Positions 26,195-35,104 of a stretch of DNA of 64,000 bases are shown one piece after another (the stretch's first letter is position 1; each line of letters begins with the position of its first letter). The notes beneath the pieces are model-generated. The model searched no databases. It was not told where the DNA came from and saw nothing but the letters and a program-made list of their open reading frames with translations. The translations under genes and the position numbers were made by a program. Source of the DNA: Azonexus sp. (GTDB lineage Bacteria; Pseudomonadota; Gammaproteobacteria; Burkholderiales; Rhodocyclaceae); the NCBI RefSeq assembly GCF_023150235.1, contig NZ_JAKLLH010000012.1, forward strand, positions 62,001 to 126,000, read 5' to 3'.

Positions 26195-26542
26195 TTACAG
26201 CCTCCAGAGAATCGCAGCAGCCCACGCGGTGTAGCCCACCAGCGCGGCGATGGTCAGCACGTGCAGGGTCAGACGCAGACCCGTCGGCTTGACATAGTCC
26301 ATCCAGATGTCACGCACGCCGATCCAGACGTGGTAGAACAGGCTGACGAAGAAGATGAAGGTAACGAACTTGATGAAGCCATTGGCAAAGACACCGCGCC
26401 AAGCCTCGAAGGTGTTCGGCTGAACGATCAGCAGAACAGCCCCCATGATGACCGAGTACACGGCCATGATGACGGCGGTGGCACGCTGGGCAATCCAGTC
26501 CTTGAGACCATAGTGCGCGCCGACAACGATACGATTGATCAC
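26195..26542 (-). CDS. sdhD: Succinate dehydrogenase membrane anchor, 115 aa
   Basis: Small haem-binding anchor with three membrane spans. His in FYHVWIGVRDIWMDYVK (split: FYHVWIGVRDIW) matches the family haem and quinone region. Starts at a GTG overlapping the sdhC stop (GTGA). Confidence 0.93.
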   Translation of the reverse strand: MINRIVVGAHYGLKDWIAQRATAVIMAVYSVIMGAVLLIVQPNTFEAWRGVFANGFIKFVTFIFFVSLFYHVWIGVRDIWMDYVKPTGLRLTLHVLTIAALVGYTAWAAAILWRL

Positions 26543-26925
26543 AGCAACACCCCCCAGAAGATCAGCGTCAGCGGGATACTGACAGCCAACACGACGGCTG
26601 CCGACTTGCCGGCCGCTTCCTTTTCGATGCCGACGTGCAGATCGAGCAACAGGAAACGGATACCGGCACAGAAGTGGTGAATGTAGGCCCAGATCAGACC
26701 GGCAAGAATCACCTTGGCCGGCAGCGTCGAGAAGACGCTCTTGAAGACGGCAAAGGTATCAGCCGAATTCAGGCTCGCCGAGAACAGCCAGAGGAGCAGC
26801 GGAAAGCAAAGGAAGAGGCCGGCACCGCTGACACGATGCAGGATCGACACTTTGCCCGGTAGAGGCAACCTTATGGTTGTCAGGTCCAAGTTTTTTGGAC
26901 GCTTCTTGATGGTCATTTCTGCCAT
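26539..26925 (-). CDS. sdhC: Succinate dehydrogenase cytochrome b556 subunit, 128 aa
   Basis: Membrane anchor with three spans and the SdhC signature RLPLPGKVSILHRVSGAGLF (PxxxSIxHRxSG), plus HHFCAGIRFLLLD with the haem-ligand His. ATG at 26925 is preferred (GAGGG 9 bases upstream); ATG at 26934 is too close to the ribosome site. First gene of sdhCDAB-sdhE; the promoter should lie in 26935-27059. Confidence 0.93.
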   Translation of the reverse strand: MAEMTIKKRPKNLDLTTIRLPLPGKVSILHRVSGAGLFLCFPLLLWLFSASLNSADTFAVFKSVFSTLPAKVILAGLIWAYIHHFCAGIRFLLLDLHVGIEKEAAGKSAAVVLAVSIPLTLIFWGVLL

Positions 26926-27059
26926 GAACGTCATCCCTCGCGTAAATGTGCGGTTTTACCGCTTGTACGTGGTTTGAAAGGAAGCGTAATTATACATTCA
27001 ATATTGCCCCTTTGACTTCACCCGCAGGGCGTTTTCAGGATTAGTCACAGCGACCTAAG

Positions 27060-27815
27060 CTAGCCGAGATCGTTGCGATAGTAATGCCGCCGGGTACAGT
27101 AAAGCCCACGCCGCCACTCAACCGGCCGATTGCCGTAGGTGTAGGCGGTGCGCTCCACTAGGAGCAGCGGCGCTCCCACTTCGATCTGCAACAATTCCGC
27201 GCTGCGCTCGGCGGCCGCCACAGCCCGCAGGTGCTCCTCGGCACGAATCATGCGGACCCCGTAATCGGCCTCGAAAAGACTGTAGAGGGAACGCTCGCCA
27301 CTGCGCAGGGCATCCAGGGTCAAACCAGAAAAAAGATCGTGCAGAAGATAGATACGGTCATGCACCACCGCCTCGCCGGCAAAGCGCAGCAAGCGCTCGA
27401 CATGTACCACCGGATCGCCCGTCCGCAAACCGAGAACCCCCGCCACATCGGCAGCCGCCGGAATCACCGAACAGGACAAGGGGTCGCTAACCGATTGCAC
27501 GCCCTGATCGTCATCGGGAACCAGACGCAGGAAACGGTAAAAGGAACGCGGATCGTCGTGCGTGGCAACGAAGGTCCCCTTGCCTTGCCGCCGCACCAGC
27601 AGGTTTTCCGAGGCCATTTCGTCTATGGCTTTACGCACCGTCCCCTGGCTCACGCTGAAACGCTGAGCCAGCTCGCCCTCACTGGGTATGGCGTCGCCCG
27701 GCCCCCATTCGCCATCCTGCAGGCAACGGATGAGATAGTCCTTTATCTGGCGGTAAAGGGGGCTGAATGTCGGCGTCGCGACGCGTCCGGCCGAGCGCAG
27801 TGAATCACGGGTCAT
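27060..27815 (-). CDS. GntR/HutC-family regulator, 251 aa
   Basis: Transcription factor with an N-terminal winged helix (residues about 18-85: PLYRQIKDYLIRCL, then IPSEGELAQRFSVSQGTVRKAI split as SEGELAQRFSVSQGTVRKA) and a C-terminal UTRA ligand domain (about 100-245). It sits between sdhCDAB and the divergent mdh gene. A perfect 16-bp palindrome at 27860-27875 lies 45 bases upstream of its ATG. Likely autoregulation and control of mdh or other TCA genes by a small organic acid; the effector is unknown. Confidence 0.9.
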   Translation of the reverse strand: MTRDSLRSAGRVATPTFSPLYRQIKDYLIRCLQDGEWGPGDAIPSEGELAQRFSVSQGTVRKAIDEMASENLLVRRQGKGTFVATHDDPRSFYRFLRLVPDDDQGVQSVSDPLSCSVIPAAADVAGVLGLRTGDPVVHVERLLRFAGEAVVHDRIYLLHDLFSGLTLDALRSGERSLYSLFEADYGVRMIRAEEHLRAVAAAERSAELLQIEVGAPLLLVERTAYTYGNRPVEWRRGLYCTRRHYYRNDLG

Positions 27816-27859
27816 GCAAGCAATTTCAGCACATTTCCCGCATAGCGTCCACGAAAAGT

Positions 27860-27875
27860 TGTCTTATATAAGACA
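27860..27875. promoter_or_regulatory. Perfect palindrome, likely GntR operator
   Basis: TGTCTTATATAAGACA in the gntR-mdh divergent spacer; sixteen bases, perfect symmetry, AT-rich centre, as common for GntR/HutC operators. I found no second copy before sdhC, gltA or odhA. Confidence 0.72.
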
Positions 27876-28010
27876 TATGATGAATTGACAGGCCGGACAC
27901 GAACTTTTAACATGAACGTTCGCCCGCAAGGTAAGGGGAATTGCCCGCGATTCCCGGGAGGCGAACCACTAGAATGATTTCCACCACGCTGTTTGATACA
28001 GGAGCGACAC

Positions 28011-28997
28011 ATGTCCAAAGCCCCCATGCGCGTTGCCGTGACCGGCGCCGCCGGCCAAATCGGTTATAGCCTGCTGTTCCGCATCGCCTCCGGCGAAATG
28101 CTCGGCAAGGATCAACCGGTAATTCTGCAGTTGCTGGACCTGCCGCAAGCCCAGCAAGCCGTCAAGGGCGTGATGATGGAACTGGACGACTGCGCTTTCC
28201 CGCTGCTCGCCGGCATGGTCGCCACCGATGACCCGAACGTTGCCTTCAAGGATGCCGACGTTTGCCTGCTGGTGGGTGCCCGTCCCCGCACCAAGGGCAT
28301 GGAACGTGCCGACCTGCTGACCGCCAACGGCGCCATCTTCACCGTTCAGGGCAAGGCCATTGCCGAGAACGCCAAGGAAGACGTCAAGGTTCTGGTCGTC
28401 GGCAACCCCTGCAACACCAATGCCTACATCGCCGCTGCCGCCGCCAAGAAGGTTGGCCGCACCAATCCGGACAACTACCACGGCATGCTGCGCCTGGATC
28501 ACAACCGCGCCCTGTCGCAACTCGCCGAGAAGACCGGCCGCGCCGTCTCCTCCTTCAAGAAGCTGGTCGTCTGGGGCAACCACTCGCCCACGATGTACGC
28601 CGACTACCGCAACTGCGAGTCCAACGGTGACAACGTCAAGGCCTTGGTCAACGATCACGCCTGGAACAACGATGTCTTCCTGCCGACCGTCGGCAAGCGC
28701 GGCGCCGCGATCATCGAAGCCCGCGGCCTGTCTTCCGCTGCCTCCGCCGCCAATGCCGCAATCGACCACGTCCGCGACTGGGTTCTCGGTTCCAGCGACT
28801 GGGTCACCATGGGTGTTCCCTCCGACGGCTCCTACGGCATTCCGGCCGGCATCGTTTACGGTTTCCCGTGCGAATGCAAGGACGGCTCCTTCAAGATCAT
28901 CCAGGGCCTGGAAATCGACGAGTACAGCCGCGAGAAGATGAACATCACCCTCAAGGAACTGACCGACGAAGCCGAAGCCGTCAAGGACATGCTCTAA
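28011..28997 (+). CDS. mdh: Malate dehydrogenase, 328 aa
   Basis: NAD-dependent malate to oxaloacetate, TCA cycle. NAD-binding [19 protein letters not shown], substrate Arg blocks [15 protein letters not shown] (mobile loop) and MLRLDHNRA, catalytic His in [12 protein letters not shown]. This is the cytosolic-type (non-LDH-like) MDH common in betaproteobacteria. ATG at 28011 with AGGAG 6 bases upstream. Divergent from the GntR gene and followed by a strong terminator. Confidence 0.97.
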   Translation: MSKAPMRVAVTGAAGQIGYSLLFRIASGEMLGKDQPVILQLLDLPQAQQAVKGVMMELDDCAFPLLAGMVATDDPNVAFKDADVCLLVGARPRTKGMERADLLTANGAIFTVQGKAIAENAKEDVKVLVVGNPCNTNAYIAAAAAKKVGRTNPDNYHGMLRLDHNRALSQLAEKTGRAVSSFKKLVVWGNHSPTMYADYRNCESNGDNVKALVNDHAWNNDVFLPTVGKRGAAIIEARGLSSAASAANAAIDHVRDWVLGSSDWVTMGVPSDGSYGIPAGIVYGFPCECKDGSFKIIQGLEIDEYSREKMNITLKELTDEAEAVKDML

Positions 28998-29039
28998 GAG
29001 CCGATAGTTGCCTGTGCCATCAGCGGCCAGGCAATACAA

Positions 29040-29069
29040 GGGGCGCGGTAGAATACCGCGCCCCTTTTT
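29040..29069 (+). terminator. Terminator of mdh
   Basis: GGGGCGCGGTA (29040-29050), loop GAA, TACCGCGCCCC (29054-29064), five T. Confidence 0.95.
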
Positions 29070-29114
29070 GCTTTTTGCTCACCTCCTGATAACTTGATCC
29101 TGACAGCTCTCATC

Positions 29115-30098
29115 ATGCGCCATCCCAAAGAGGTTCTGTTCGCGGGCGAAAAGCCCTTCCCGGTCCTGCCTGCGGTCGATCACTACGCCGGCTCGGAAAA
29201 GCTGATGCAAAAGGCCTTGCAGTTACAGAACGAGCTCGGCCCGATCTTCGACATTACCTGCGACTGCGAGGACGGCGCCCATGCCGGCGCCGAACGCGAG
29301 CATGCCGAAATGGTGGCAACGGTAATCAATGGCGAAGACAACCGCTTCAACCGGGTTGGCGCCCGTATTCACGATGTGACCCACCCGCACTGGCGACAAG
29401 ACCTCGAAATCCTGGTCGGCCAGGCCGGTGATCGCCTGCCCTTCATTACTCTGCCCAAGCCCTGCTCGGCCGAAGATGTCGAAATCCAGCTCGAAGCCCT
29501 GCGCGACATCGAACGCAAATACGGCATCGACCGCCGCATTCCGGTACATGTCCTGATCGAAACCCACGGCGCCCTGCGCGAAGTCTGGGAGATTGCCGCC
29601 CTGCCTGGCGTCGAGTCGCTGGACTTTGGCTTGATGGATTTCGTTTCCGGTCACCACGGAGCGATCCCCGGGAGCGCCATGAAGAGCCCCGGACAGTTCG
29701 AGCACCCGCTGATCGCCCGCGCCAAGTGCGAGATCACCGCCGCCGCACTGGCCAACGGGATTGTTCCGGCACACAACGTGACCACCGAACTGCAGGATAT
29801 CGACACCATCCGCAACGATGCCCGCCGCGCCCGCCAGGAATTCGGCTATCTACGGATGTGGAGCATCCACCCCAGGCAGGTTCTGCCCATCGTCGAGGCG
29901 ATGCGCCCCGATTTCTCCGAGGTCGAGACCGCGACCGAGATACTGATTACTGCCCAGGACAAGGACTGGGGGCCGATCCAGCATGCCGGCAAGCTGCACG
30001 ACCGTGCTTCCTACCGCTATTACTGGGAACTGCTCGACCGCGCCCAGGTGACCGGAATGGAGATCCCGGCCAACGCCAGGGAACGCTTTTTTGCCTGA
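29115..30098 (+). CDS. HpcH/HpaI aldolase/citrate lyase-family protein (CitE-like), 327 aa
   Basis: Mg-dependent acyl-CoA lyase of the CitE/malyl-CoA lyase superfamily. DITCDCEDGAHAG and PFITLPKPCSAEDVE are family-like blocks; IETHGALREVWEIAALPGVESLDFGLMDFV (split: HVLIETHGALREVWEI, then LDFGLMDF) provides the metal-binding acidic residues. Neighbouring mdh suggests a C4/C5-acid CoA role such as malyl-CoA or citramalyl-CoA cleavage; the substrate is not decided by sequence. No clear ribosome site before the ATG at 29115; a TTG at 29094 is the alternative. Confidence 0.82.
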   Translation: MRHPKEVLFAGEKPFPVLPAVDHYAGSEKLMQKALQLQNELGPIFDITCDCEDGAHAGAEREHAEMVATVINGEDNRFNRVGARIHDVTHPHWRQDLEILVGQAGDRLPFITLPKPCSAEDVEIQLEALRDIERKYGIDRRIPVHVLIETHGALREVWEIAALPGVESLDFGLMDFVSGHHGAIPGSAMKSPGQFEHPLIARAKCEITAAALANGIVPAHNVTTELQDIDTIRNDARRARQEFGYLRMWSIHPRQVLPIVEAMRPDFSEVETATEILITAQDKDWGPIQHAGKLHDRASYRYYWELLDRAQVTGMEIPANARERFFA

Positions 30099-30876
30099 AT
30101 CCACCGTCGACCGTAGCCATGCGGCCAGCGCTGCCGAGCCACCGCTGACCATCCTCTACCGCGATGCATCGCTGGTCGTCATCGACAAGCCACCCAGGCT
30201 GCTGGTCCACCGCTCGGAAATCGACCGCCACGAGACCCGCTTCGCGATCCAGATCCTGCGTGACCAGATTGGACAGCGCGTGTGGCCGGCGCATCGCCTC
30301 GACCGTGGCACCTCGGGAACACTGCTGTTCGCCCTCTCGCCGGAAATCGCCCGCCAGCTCGGTCAGCAATTCGAGACCGGCAGCATAGGCAAGCGCTACC
30401 TCGCCGTTGTCCGCGGCCACCCCGCCGACAGTGGCGAAATCGATCACCCACTGTCGCGCCAGCGCGACGATTATGAATTTCAGGGAGACAATACCAGCCG
30501 TGAAGCTCAGCCAGCGCTGACCCGTTACCGCACCCTGGCCACCATCGAGCTGCCAGTCGCCATCGACCGCTACCCGAGCAGCCGCTACGCACTGCTCGAA
30601 CTGGAGCCGGTGACCGGCCGCCGCCACCAGTTGCGTCGGCACCTCAAGCACATCGCCCATCCGATCATCGGCGACGCGACCTACGGCAAGGGTCGGCACA
30701 ACCGCTACTTTTCCGAACACCTCGATTGCGGCCGAATGCTATTGGCTTCAACCCATCTTGCCTTCAAGCACCCCGAGAGTGGTGAAACCATGGAAATCGA
30801 GGCGCCAGTCAGTGGCGAATTCTCCGCACTGCTGGCGCGTTTTGGCTGGACCACCGCCAGGATTGGCTCTCAATAG
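30091..30876 (+). CDS. RluA-family RNA pseudouridine synthase, TruC-like, about 261 aa
   Basis: Pseudouridine synthase: catalytic Asp in AHRLDRGTSGTLLFAL (about residues 67-82), LVVIDKPPRLLVHRSEID at the N-terminus, and the RYALLELEPVTGRRHQLRRHLKHI block (split: LELEPVTGRRHQLRRHL). Best fit is TruC (tRNA U65). The start appears to be a TTG at 30091 that overlaps the end of the CitE-like gene; its first residues are encoded by a degenerate GTCGACC palindrome, so the true start may be further in. Confidence 0.85.
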   Translation: MPESTVDRSHAASAAEPPLTILYRDASLVVIDKPPRLLVHRSEIDRHETRFAIQILRDQIGQRVWPAHRLDRGTSGTLLFALSPEIARQLGQQFETGSIGKRYLAVVRGHPADSGEIDHPLSRQRDDYEFQGDNTSREAQPALTRYRTLATIELPVAIDRYPSSRYALLELEPVTGRRHQLRRHLKHIAHPIIGDATYGKGRHNRYFSEHLDCGRMLLASTHLAFKHPESGETMEIEAPVSGEFSALLARFGWTTARIGSQ

Positions 30877-31310
30877 CCGATCGATTTTTCGAGTTCGCTC
30901 AACCGATCCAGATCGCGCTCGAGTTCGACCATGTCCTGCCCCAGCGCATCGCGCGCCGAAACCATGCCGATCGGCACCCCCGCCGCATCGACCACCGGCA
31001 CATGCCGGAAGCCACCATCGACCATCATGAGCAAGGCGTAAGCCAGCGGCTTGTCGGCAGCGATGGTCTGGGGATTGGCAACCATCACCTGCACCAGGGA
31101 AGTTGCATCGGCATCGAGACCGGCGGCAAGCACTTTGGTCAGAGCATCGCGCTCGGTAAAAATCCCTGCCAGGCGTCCCGCCTCCAGCACCAGAACGGCA
31201 CCGACGCGCCTCTCGGCCATGGCCTCGGCCGCCGCGCGCACACTCGTCGCCGGGCTGGCGGTCAACAGCGTCTGTCCGGCAATTACCTGGCTGATCATTC
31301 TTCTGGGCAT
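30870..31310 (-). CDS. Tandem CBS-domain protein, 146 aa
   Basis: Two CBS domains (about 12-65 and 78-132) that usually bind adenine nucleotides. Motifs: VRAAAEAMAERRVGAVLVLE and GIFTERDALTKV; second FRHVPVVDAAGVPIGMVSARDAL (split: FRHVPVVDAAGVPIGMVSA). A short acidic/helical tail follows. GAGGAGA lies 6 bases before the ATG at 31310. It overlaps the 3' end of the truC-like gene by 7 bases (convergent). The target is unknown. Confidence 0.88.
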   Translation of the reverse strand: MPRRMISQVIAGQTLLTASPATSVRAAAEAMAERRVGAVLVLEAGRLAGIFTERDALTKVLAAGLDADATSLVQVMVANPQTIAADKPLAYALLMMVDGGFRHVPVVDAAGVPIGMVSARDALGQDMVELERDLDRLSELEKSIGY

Positions 31311-31381
31311 GACTAGTCTCCTCATCGTGAATGGAATAGGCCCACCCAGTTTGTCATGAAGCAGCGCAAAAAAGTGCGAAA

Positions 31382-31456
31382 TTATTGTGACCGGATCACG
31401 ATCACCGCGATGCCGACGAAGATGACGAGCAATCCAATCAGTTCCAGGTAAGCCAT
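31382..31456 (-). CDS. Possible 24-residue membrane peptide
   Basis: Short open frame MAYLELIGLLVIFVGIAVIV plus a basic end, starting 7 bases after the stop of the PBP-like gene, with a GAGG site 7 bases before the ATG. It would form one membrane span. Not recognised; could be a chance frame. Confidence 0.4.
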   Translation of the reverse strand: MAYLELIGLLVIFVGIAVIVIRSQ

Positions 31457-31463
31457 CAATGCC

Positions 31464-31898
31464 TCAATGTCCCAACTCGAAAACAACCCGCACGCGGGCG
31501 TCGGCATGGCGCAAATCGACATAGCCGATACCGCCGGGATGGTCGACGATCCAGCGCAAGACCTCCTCGCTGCCACGCAACTGCGGCGGTGGCTGCAACC
31601 GGCCGGTGAACAACTGCCGCGACCAGTAAGCATTCACATCGGCGAGATCCTTGCCGACCAAAGCGCGATAGAAACGTCCCCGATCCGGATGGGTATCCTG
31701 CAAATCGACGACCTGCGCTTCCAGACCATTGAAGAATACGCGGGTGCGCCCGAAGAAAAGATTGATGACCTCGTTGCGCGTCATCGCCGAAACGCCGCTG
31801 CGCACATTGACGACGACGACCAGTTCCGCGTGTGGAAAGCTGCCCGGCCAGAGCAGGGCAAGCCCCAGGAGCGGCAGGAAAAGGCAGCGACGCATCAT
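31464..31898 (-). CDS. Periplasmic phosphate-binding-like protein (PBP-like domain), 144 aa
   Basis: Secreted protein with a signal peptide (MMRRCLFLPLLGLALLWPGS, cleavage before AELVVV), and a PstS-like half-domain: VNVRSGVSAMTRNEVINLFFGRTRVF (split: SAMTRNEVINLFFGRTRVF), later HPGGIGYVD. This short form without a full ligand domain is widespread next to outer-membrane or phosphate-responsive genes in Proteobacteria; the role is unclear. ATG overlaps the stop of the upstream barrel gene (ATGA), so it is translationally coupled. Confidence 0.75.
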   Translation of the reverse strand: MMRRCLFLPLLGLALLWPGSFPHAELVVVVNVRSGVSAMTRNEVINLFFGRTRVFFNGLEAQVVDLQDTHPDRGRFYRALVGKDLADVNAYWSRQLFTGRLQPPPQLRGSEEVLRWIVDHPGGIGYVDLRHADARVRVVFELGH

Positions 31899-33097
31899 CG
31901 AAAGACGTAATCCAGCGTCAGTGAATAGACATTCATCCGCCCGGACCATTGCCCGGAGGAAGGATCGTTGCGGAAGGGAAAAAGCGACGACGGGCTGGCG
32001 CGGATCCCGTCCCACTGCAACTTCAACGCGGTATTGCGGGCAAAGTCCCAGCGCAGCCCCAGCGTCGTCGTCCGCTGATCGACATGACTGTCCGCCATGA
32101 TCCGGTCGATCAAGGGACTGGGGCGCTCCCGCTTGGGCGAAGAACGGGCCAGGCTATAGCCGAAATAAGGCGTGAGGCTGCCGGAGCGATAAGCCAGGAG
32201 AAAGGAAGCTGCGTGCGAACTTTCAAAGACGGCGCTTTCCTGCTCGATGCGGTTCAACATCCATTGCAGCAACCAGGGGCCGCGATCATGGACCAGGCCC
32301 AGGGAATAGTAGCCGGCTCGGCGGCCGGAGGTTTTCAGGTAGGCCAGAGTCGACGCCAACTGTGCTGGCGGCAGCAGCGGCGCCAGCAGTCCGGAAAGAG
32401 GCAGATCGCGACTGAAGCGCAGGGCGGCATAGCCCGCCCGCCATTGCCAGGCACCGCTCTGGTAGTCGAGATAGCCTCCAGCCATGGCCGAACCCGAAAT
32501 ATCCCAGTGCTCCCGCGCCAGCGGTAGACGAGCCGTGGTTGTGCCGTAAAACAGCTTGCCGCGCAGAACATCGTCGCCCAGGGAGCGGCTCAGCGAGAGA
32601 TCGGCCCCATCGATCGATGAAAACGGCAAATGCCAGAAGAAATCGCCGGGTGGCCTGACCGTTGGATAGGAATAGCCAACCATGCGGGAGTCGGCAAGCA
32701 TGAAAAAATCGGTACCCAGTCGCCCGGCACGCAGACTGAGCATCGGCCAGGGCTCGTACTTGAGATAGGCCCAGGTCAGCTCCGGGACGTAGCTGCGATC
32801 ATAGCGATAGCGGCTGACCAGTTGTGCGCTTGCCTCCAGCGTCCGAGTCAAGCGCCAGCCGGTCTGCAAACCGGCGAGGCTGTCGATCTTTGCCGACCAT
32901 TCCCGACCGATACCGCGTGCCTGCGACAAGTCGCGCACGAATTCCAGCTCGCGACTATCGCTACGGCTGGCCCCCAGGGTAGCGAAGCCCTGCAGGCTGA
33001 AGCGTTCCTCATCCGCCCGCAGCGGCAAGGCTGCGCACAAGATGAGCAGCAGTGCCGCGAGCCGGCCGCTGCTCAGCAGGGTTTGCGGGCCTGGCAT
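31895..33097 (-). CDS. Predicted outer-membrane beta-barrel protein, 400 aa
   Basis: Signal peptide (LAALLLILCAALPLRADEERF) then repeated amphipathic strands rich in Tyr, Trp and Arg (FSLQGFATLGAS, SAQLVSRYRYDRS, AGYAALRFSRD). The end NVYSLTLDYVFR is barrel-like. No named family recognised; it could be a porin or transport partner for the PBP-like protein encoded by the next, coupled gene. The start is uncertain: ATG 33097 lies inside the end of the ankyrin gene. Confidence 0.65.
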   Translation of the reverse strand: MPGPQTLLSSGRLAALLLILCAALPLRADEERFSLQGFATLGASRSDSRELEFVRDLSQARGIGREWSAKIDSLAGLQTGWRLTRTLEASAQLVSRYRYDRSYVPELTWAYLKYEPWPMLSLRAGRLGTDFFMLADSRMVGYSYPTVRPPGDFFWHLPFSSIDGADLSLSRSLGDDVLRGKLFYGTTTARLPLAREHWDISGSAMAGGYLDYQSGAWQWRAGYAALRFSRDLPLSGLLAPLLPPAQLASTLAYLKTSGRRAGYYSLGLVHDRGPWLLQWMLNRIEQESAVFESSHAASFLLAYRSGSLTPYFGYSLARSSPKRERPSPLIDRIMADSHVDQRTTTLGLRWDFARNTALKLQWDGIRASPSSLFPFRNDPSSGQWSGRMNVYSLTLDYVFR

Positions 33098-33555
33098 CCC
33101 TTCAGGATCCAGAGCGAGATCACCCCAGCCACCTCGTGCGCCATGGCTTTTCTCGCCATCGAGGTCGTATCGCGGCCGACATTGGTCTTGGCCAGTGGAT
33201 CGGCGCCGGCCTCCAGCAAGCGTTGAGCATGGCGCGCATTCTGCGTATAGGCGGCGATATGCAGGGGCGTCGCCCCCTCGCCGTCGCGGGCATTGGGGTC
33301 GGCGCCGGCATCCAGCAAGGCCTGCAAGGCGGAGAGATCGGGATTGGCCGCGGCCAGATGCAGCGGTGTCGAGCCCTGCACGGTACGCCGGTCGCGGGCG
33401 GCGGGATCTTTCTGCAACATGGCCTCGATGGCCTGCCTGCCCTCCAGGCGGGCGAGATCGTGGATGGGATGATCGTTGGCACCCAGGGTCGCATCGGCTG
33501 CGGCAGACAGCGCGGTACACAGCAACAGGGCTGCGAGAATTCCAGACTTGCGCAT
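33073..33555 (-). CDS. Secreted ankyrin-repeat protein, 160 aa
   Basis: Signal peptide (MRKSGILAALLLCTALSAAA) followed by about three ankyrin repeats, recognisable as GSTPLHLAAANPDLSALQAL, GATPLHIAAYTQNARHAQRL and a weaker third repeat. AAGGAG 8 bases before the ATG at 33555. It probably acts by binding a periplasmic partner. First gene of a possible four-gene operon with the barrel and PBP-like genes. Confidence 0.85.
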   Translation of the reverse strand: MRKSGILAALLLCTALSAAADATLGANDHPIHDLARLEGRQAIEAMLQKDPAARDRRTVQGSTPLHLAAANPDLSALQALLDAGADPNARDGEGATPLHIAAYTQNARHAQRLLEAGADPLAKTNVGRDTTSMARKAMAHEVAGVISLWILKGCQARKPC

Positions 33556-33638
33556 CGCGCCACTCCTTGCAATAGATGCCCGGCCGCTTGCGGGCAGACT
33601 ATCCCGCGCCCGCATCCACCCCGGCCGGGCGGTCGAAA

Positions 33639-34895
33639 TCAGGCAGCCACCGCCGGCGGCAGGGCAAGCTGCTGGTCAATGCTGAATTGGTAGTCCTTGA
33701 AGATGTGCTCGGCCGAAGGCACCTGGTAGCTACCGTCGGCGAGAACATTGGTCGTGTCCTTCAAACGCCAGGTCAGCTGGCCGCAGGTCCAGATGTCGAA
33801 GTTGCGCATGTGGGTGCACAGGCAGGTCTTGTCCATCACCTTGATCTTGCGCGCTTCTGGATGCGCCGCGACTTCGCGATTGTAGGCAGCGACGTAGGAG
33901 CATTTGCCACTGGCGTCGAGCAGGTAACCGTAGGCTTCGCAATTCGGACGGATGCCGGAACCGATCCCGGGACTGCTCTTGATCATCCGCATCGGGTAGC
34001 CGGTCGGGGAAATCTGGTTGACCTCGATATCGTCCTCGGTCGCCTTGAAATACGCCTGTTTGGCTTCCGTTGGCAGCCCGCACTCCTCGGCAACGGTGAA
34101 ACGGGTAGCCACCTGAATGCCGCCGGCACCCATTTCGAGAAATTGCACCGCATCGGTACCGGTAAAGATACCGCCGGCGGGAATCACCGGAAGATCGAGT
34201 TTTTCTTCACGCAGGTAGTGCATCACTTCGGCAACGATGGTCGCCAGATCGTACTGCGCCCAATCCATGCCAAAACCGAGATGCCCCCCCGCCAACGGCC
34301 CTTCGACCACCACATAATCGGGCAAGCGCCCGGTGCGGGCGGATTTCTTGAGGAAAAGCTGCAGCGCACGCACCGACGAAACGATGATCCCCAGCTTGGC
34401 GTCGCGGAAGCGCGGATGCTCCTCGATCAGGCCGAAGGAACCGAGATGCAGGCCGGCGGCCAGCGTGATGCCGTCGATACCGGCATCGAGCGCGGCTTCC
34501 ATGCGCACCTTGAGCGTTTCACGCGGCGCGTTCATGGTCAGCTTTTCCATGCAGTTGATGAACACCAGGCCATCGCCCTGCTTGCGGCGCATCGTTGCCT
34601 CGACGTGGAGGCGGGTTGCCTCCTCGACACGACCGAGATCGAACTTGACCGCCGACTTGTCTTCGTTATTGACGTTGTATTTGTACAGCGCGAGTTTTTC
34701 CTTGACGTGCCGGGTTTCGTAACGACGGTCGGAAACGGTATTGATCATCGCGTCCGAAATGTGGCCGACGCCCCCCAGACGAGCCGCCTCCAGTGCCAGG
34801 TCGGCCGTCGAGATATCGACCCCCATGCCACCGATCATGATCGGCACCAGCTCGTGCTTGCCCAAACGCAAGCGGAAATCGTCCACACGCTTCAT
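33639..34895 (-). CDS. Nitronate monooxygenase (2-nitropropane dioxygenase family), 418 aa
   Basis: FMN-dependent TIM-barrel enzyme. Visible motifs: VPIMIGGMGVDISTADLALEAARLGG (split: PIMIGGMGVDISTADLA), VVEGPLAGGHLGFG, phosphate-binding PAGGIFTGTDAVQFLEMGAGG (split: AGGIFTGTDAVQFLEMGAGG). C-terminal Cys-containing segment (DKTCLCTHMRNFD), longer than typical NMO (about 330). Substrate may be alkyl nitronates, but enoyl reductases of this fold cannot be excluded. Solitary. Confidence 0.85.
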   Translation of the reverse strand: MKRVDDFRLRLGKHELVPIMIGGMGVDISTADLALEAARLGGVGHISDAMINTVSDRRYETRHVKEKLALYKYNVNNEDKSAVKFDLGRVEEATRLHVEATMRRKQGDGLVFINCMEKLTMNAPRETLKVRMEAALDAGIDGITLAAGLHLGSFGLIEEHPRFRDAKLGIIVSSVRALQLFLKKSARTGRLPDYVVVEGPLAGGHLGFGMDWAQYDLATIVAEVMHYLREEKLDLPVIPAGGIFTGTDAVQFLEMGAGGIQVATRFTVAEECGLPTEAKQAYFKATEDDIEVNQISPTGYPMRMIKSSPGIGSGIRPNCEAYGYLLDASGKCSYVAAYNREVAAHPEARKIKVMDKTCLCTHMRNFDIWTCGQLTWRLKDTTNVLADGSYQVPSAEHIFKDYQFSIDQQLALPPAVAA

Positions 34896-35104
34896 ATCAT
34901 CCTCGGGAAAACTGGCCGGCCCCCCTCGCGTCCGCGAGCCCCGGCAGAGGCGGGAATTTTACGCGATTGTGACCTGGCTTGCTTGCCTCTCCCGGATAAA
35001 TCAAGTCGGCGGATTGACACAATCGCTAAACTGGCAATCCTCCGCCACTGCCGCGACCCGTCCGACCGGTCGCCGCCGGCACCCATCTTCACGAAAGGCT
35101 AGCG

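Noticed and set aside
20510-26234. Two very long plus-strand frames antisense to odhA-gltA and sdhB-sdhA
   Set aside because: Antisense shadows of highly biased genes. Protein has no recognisable fold.
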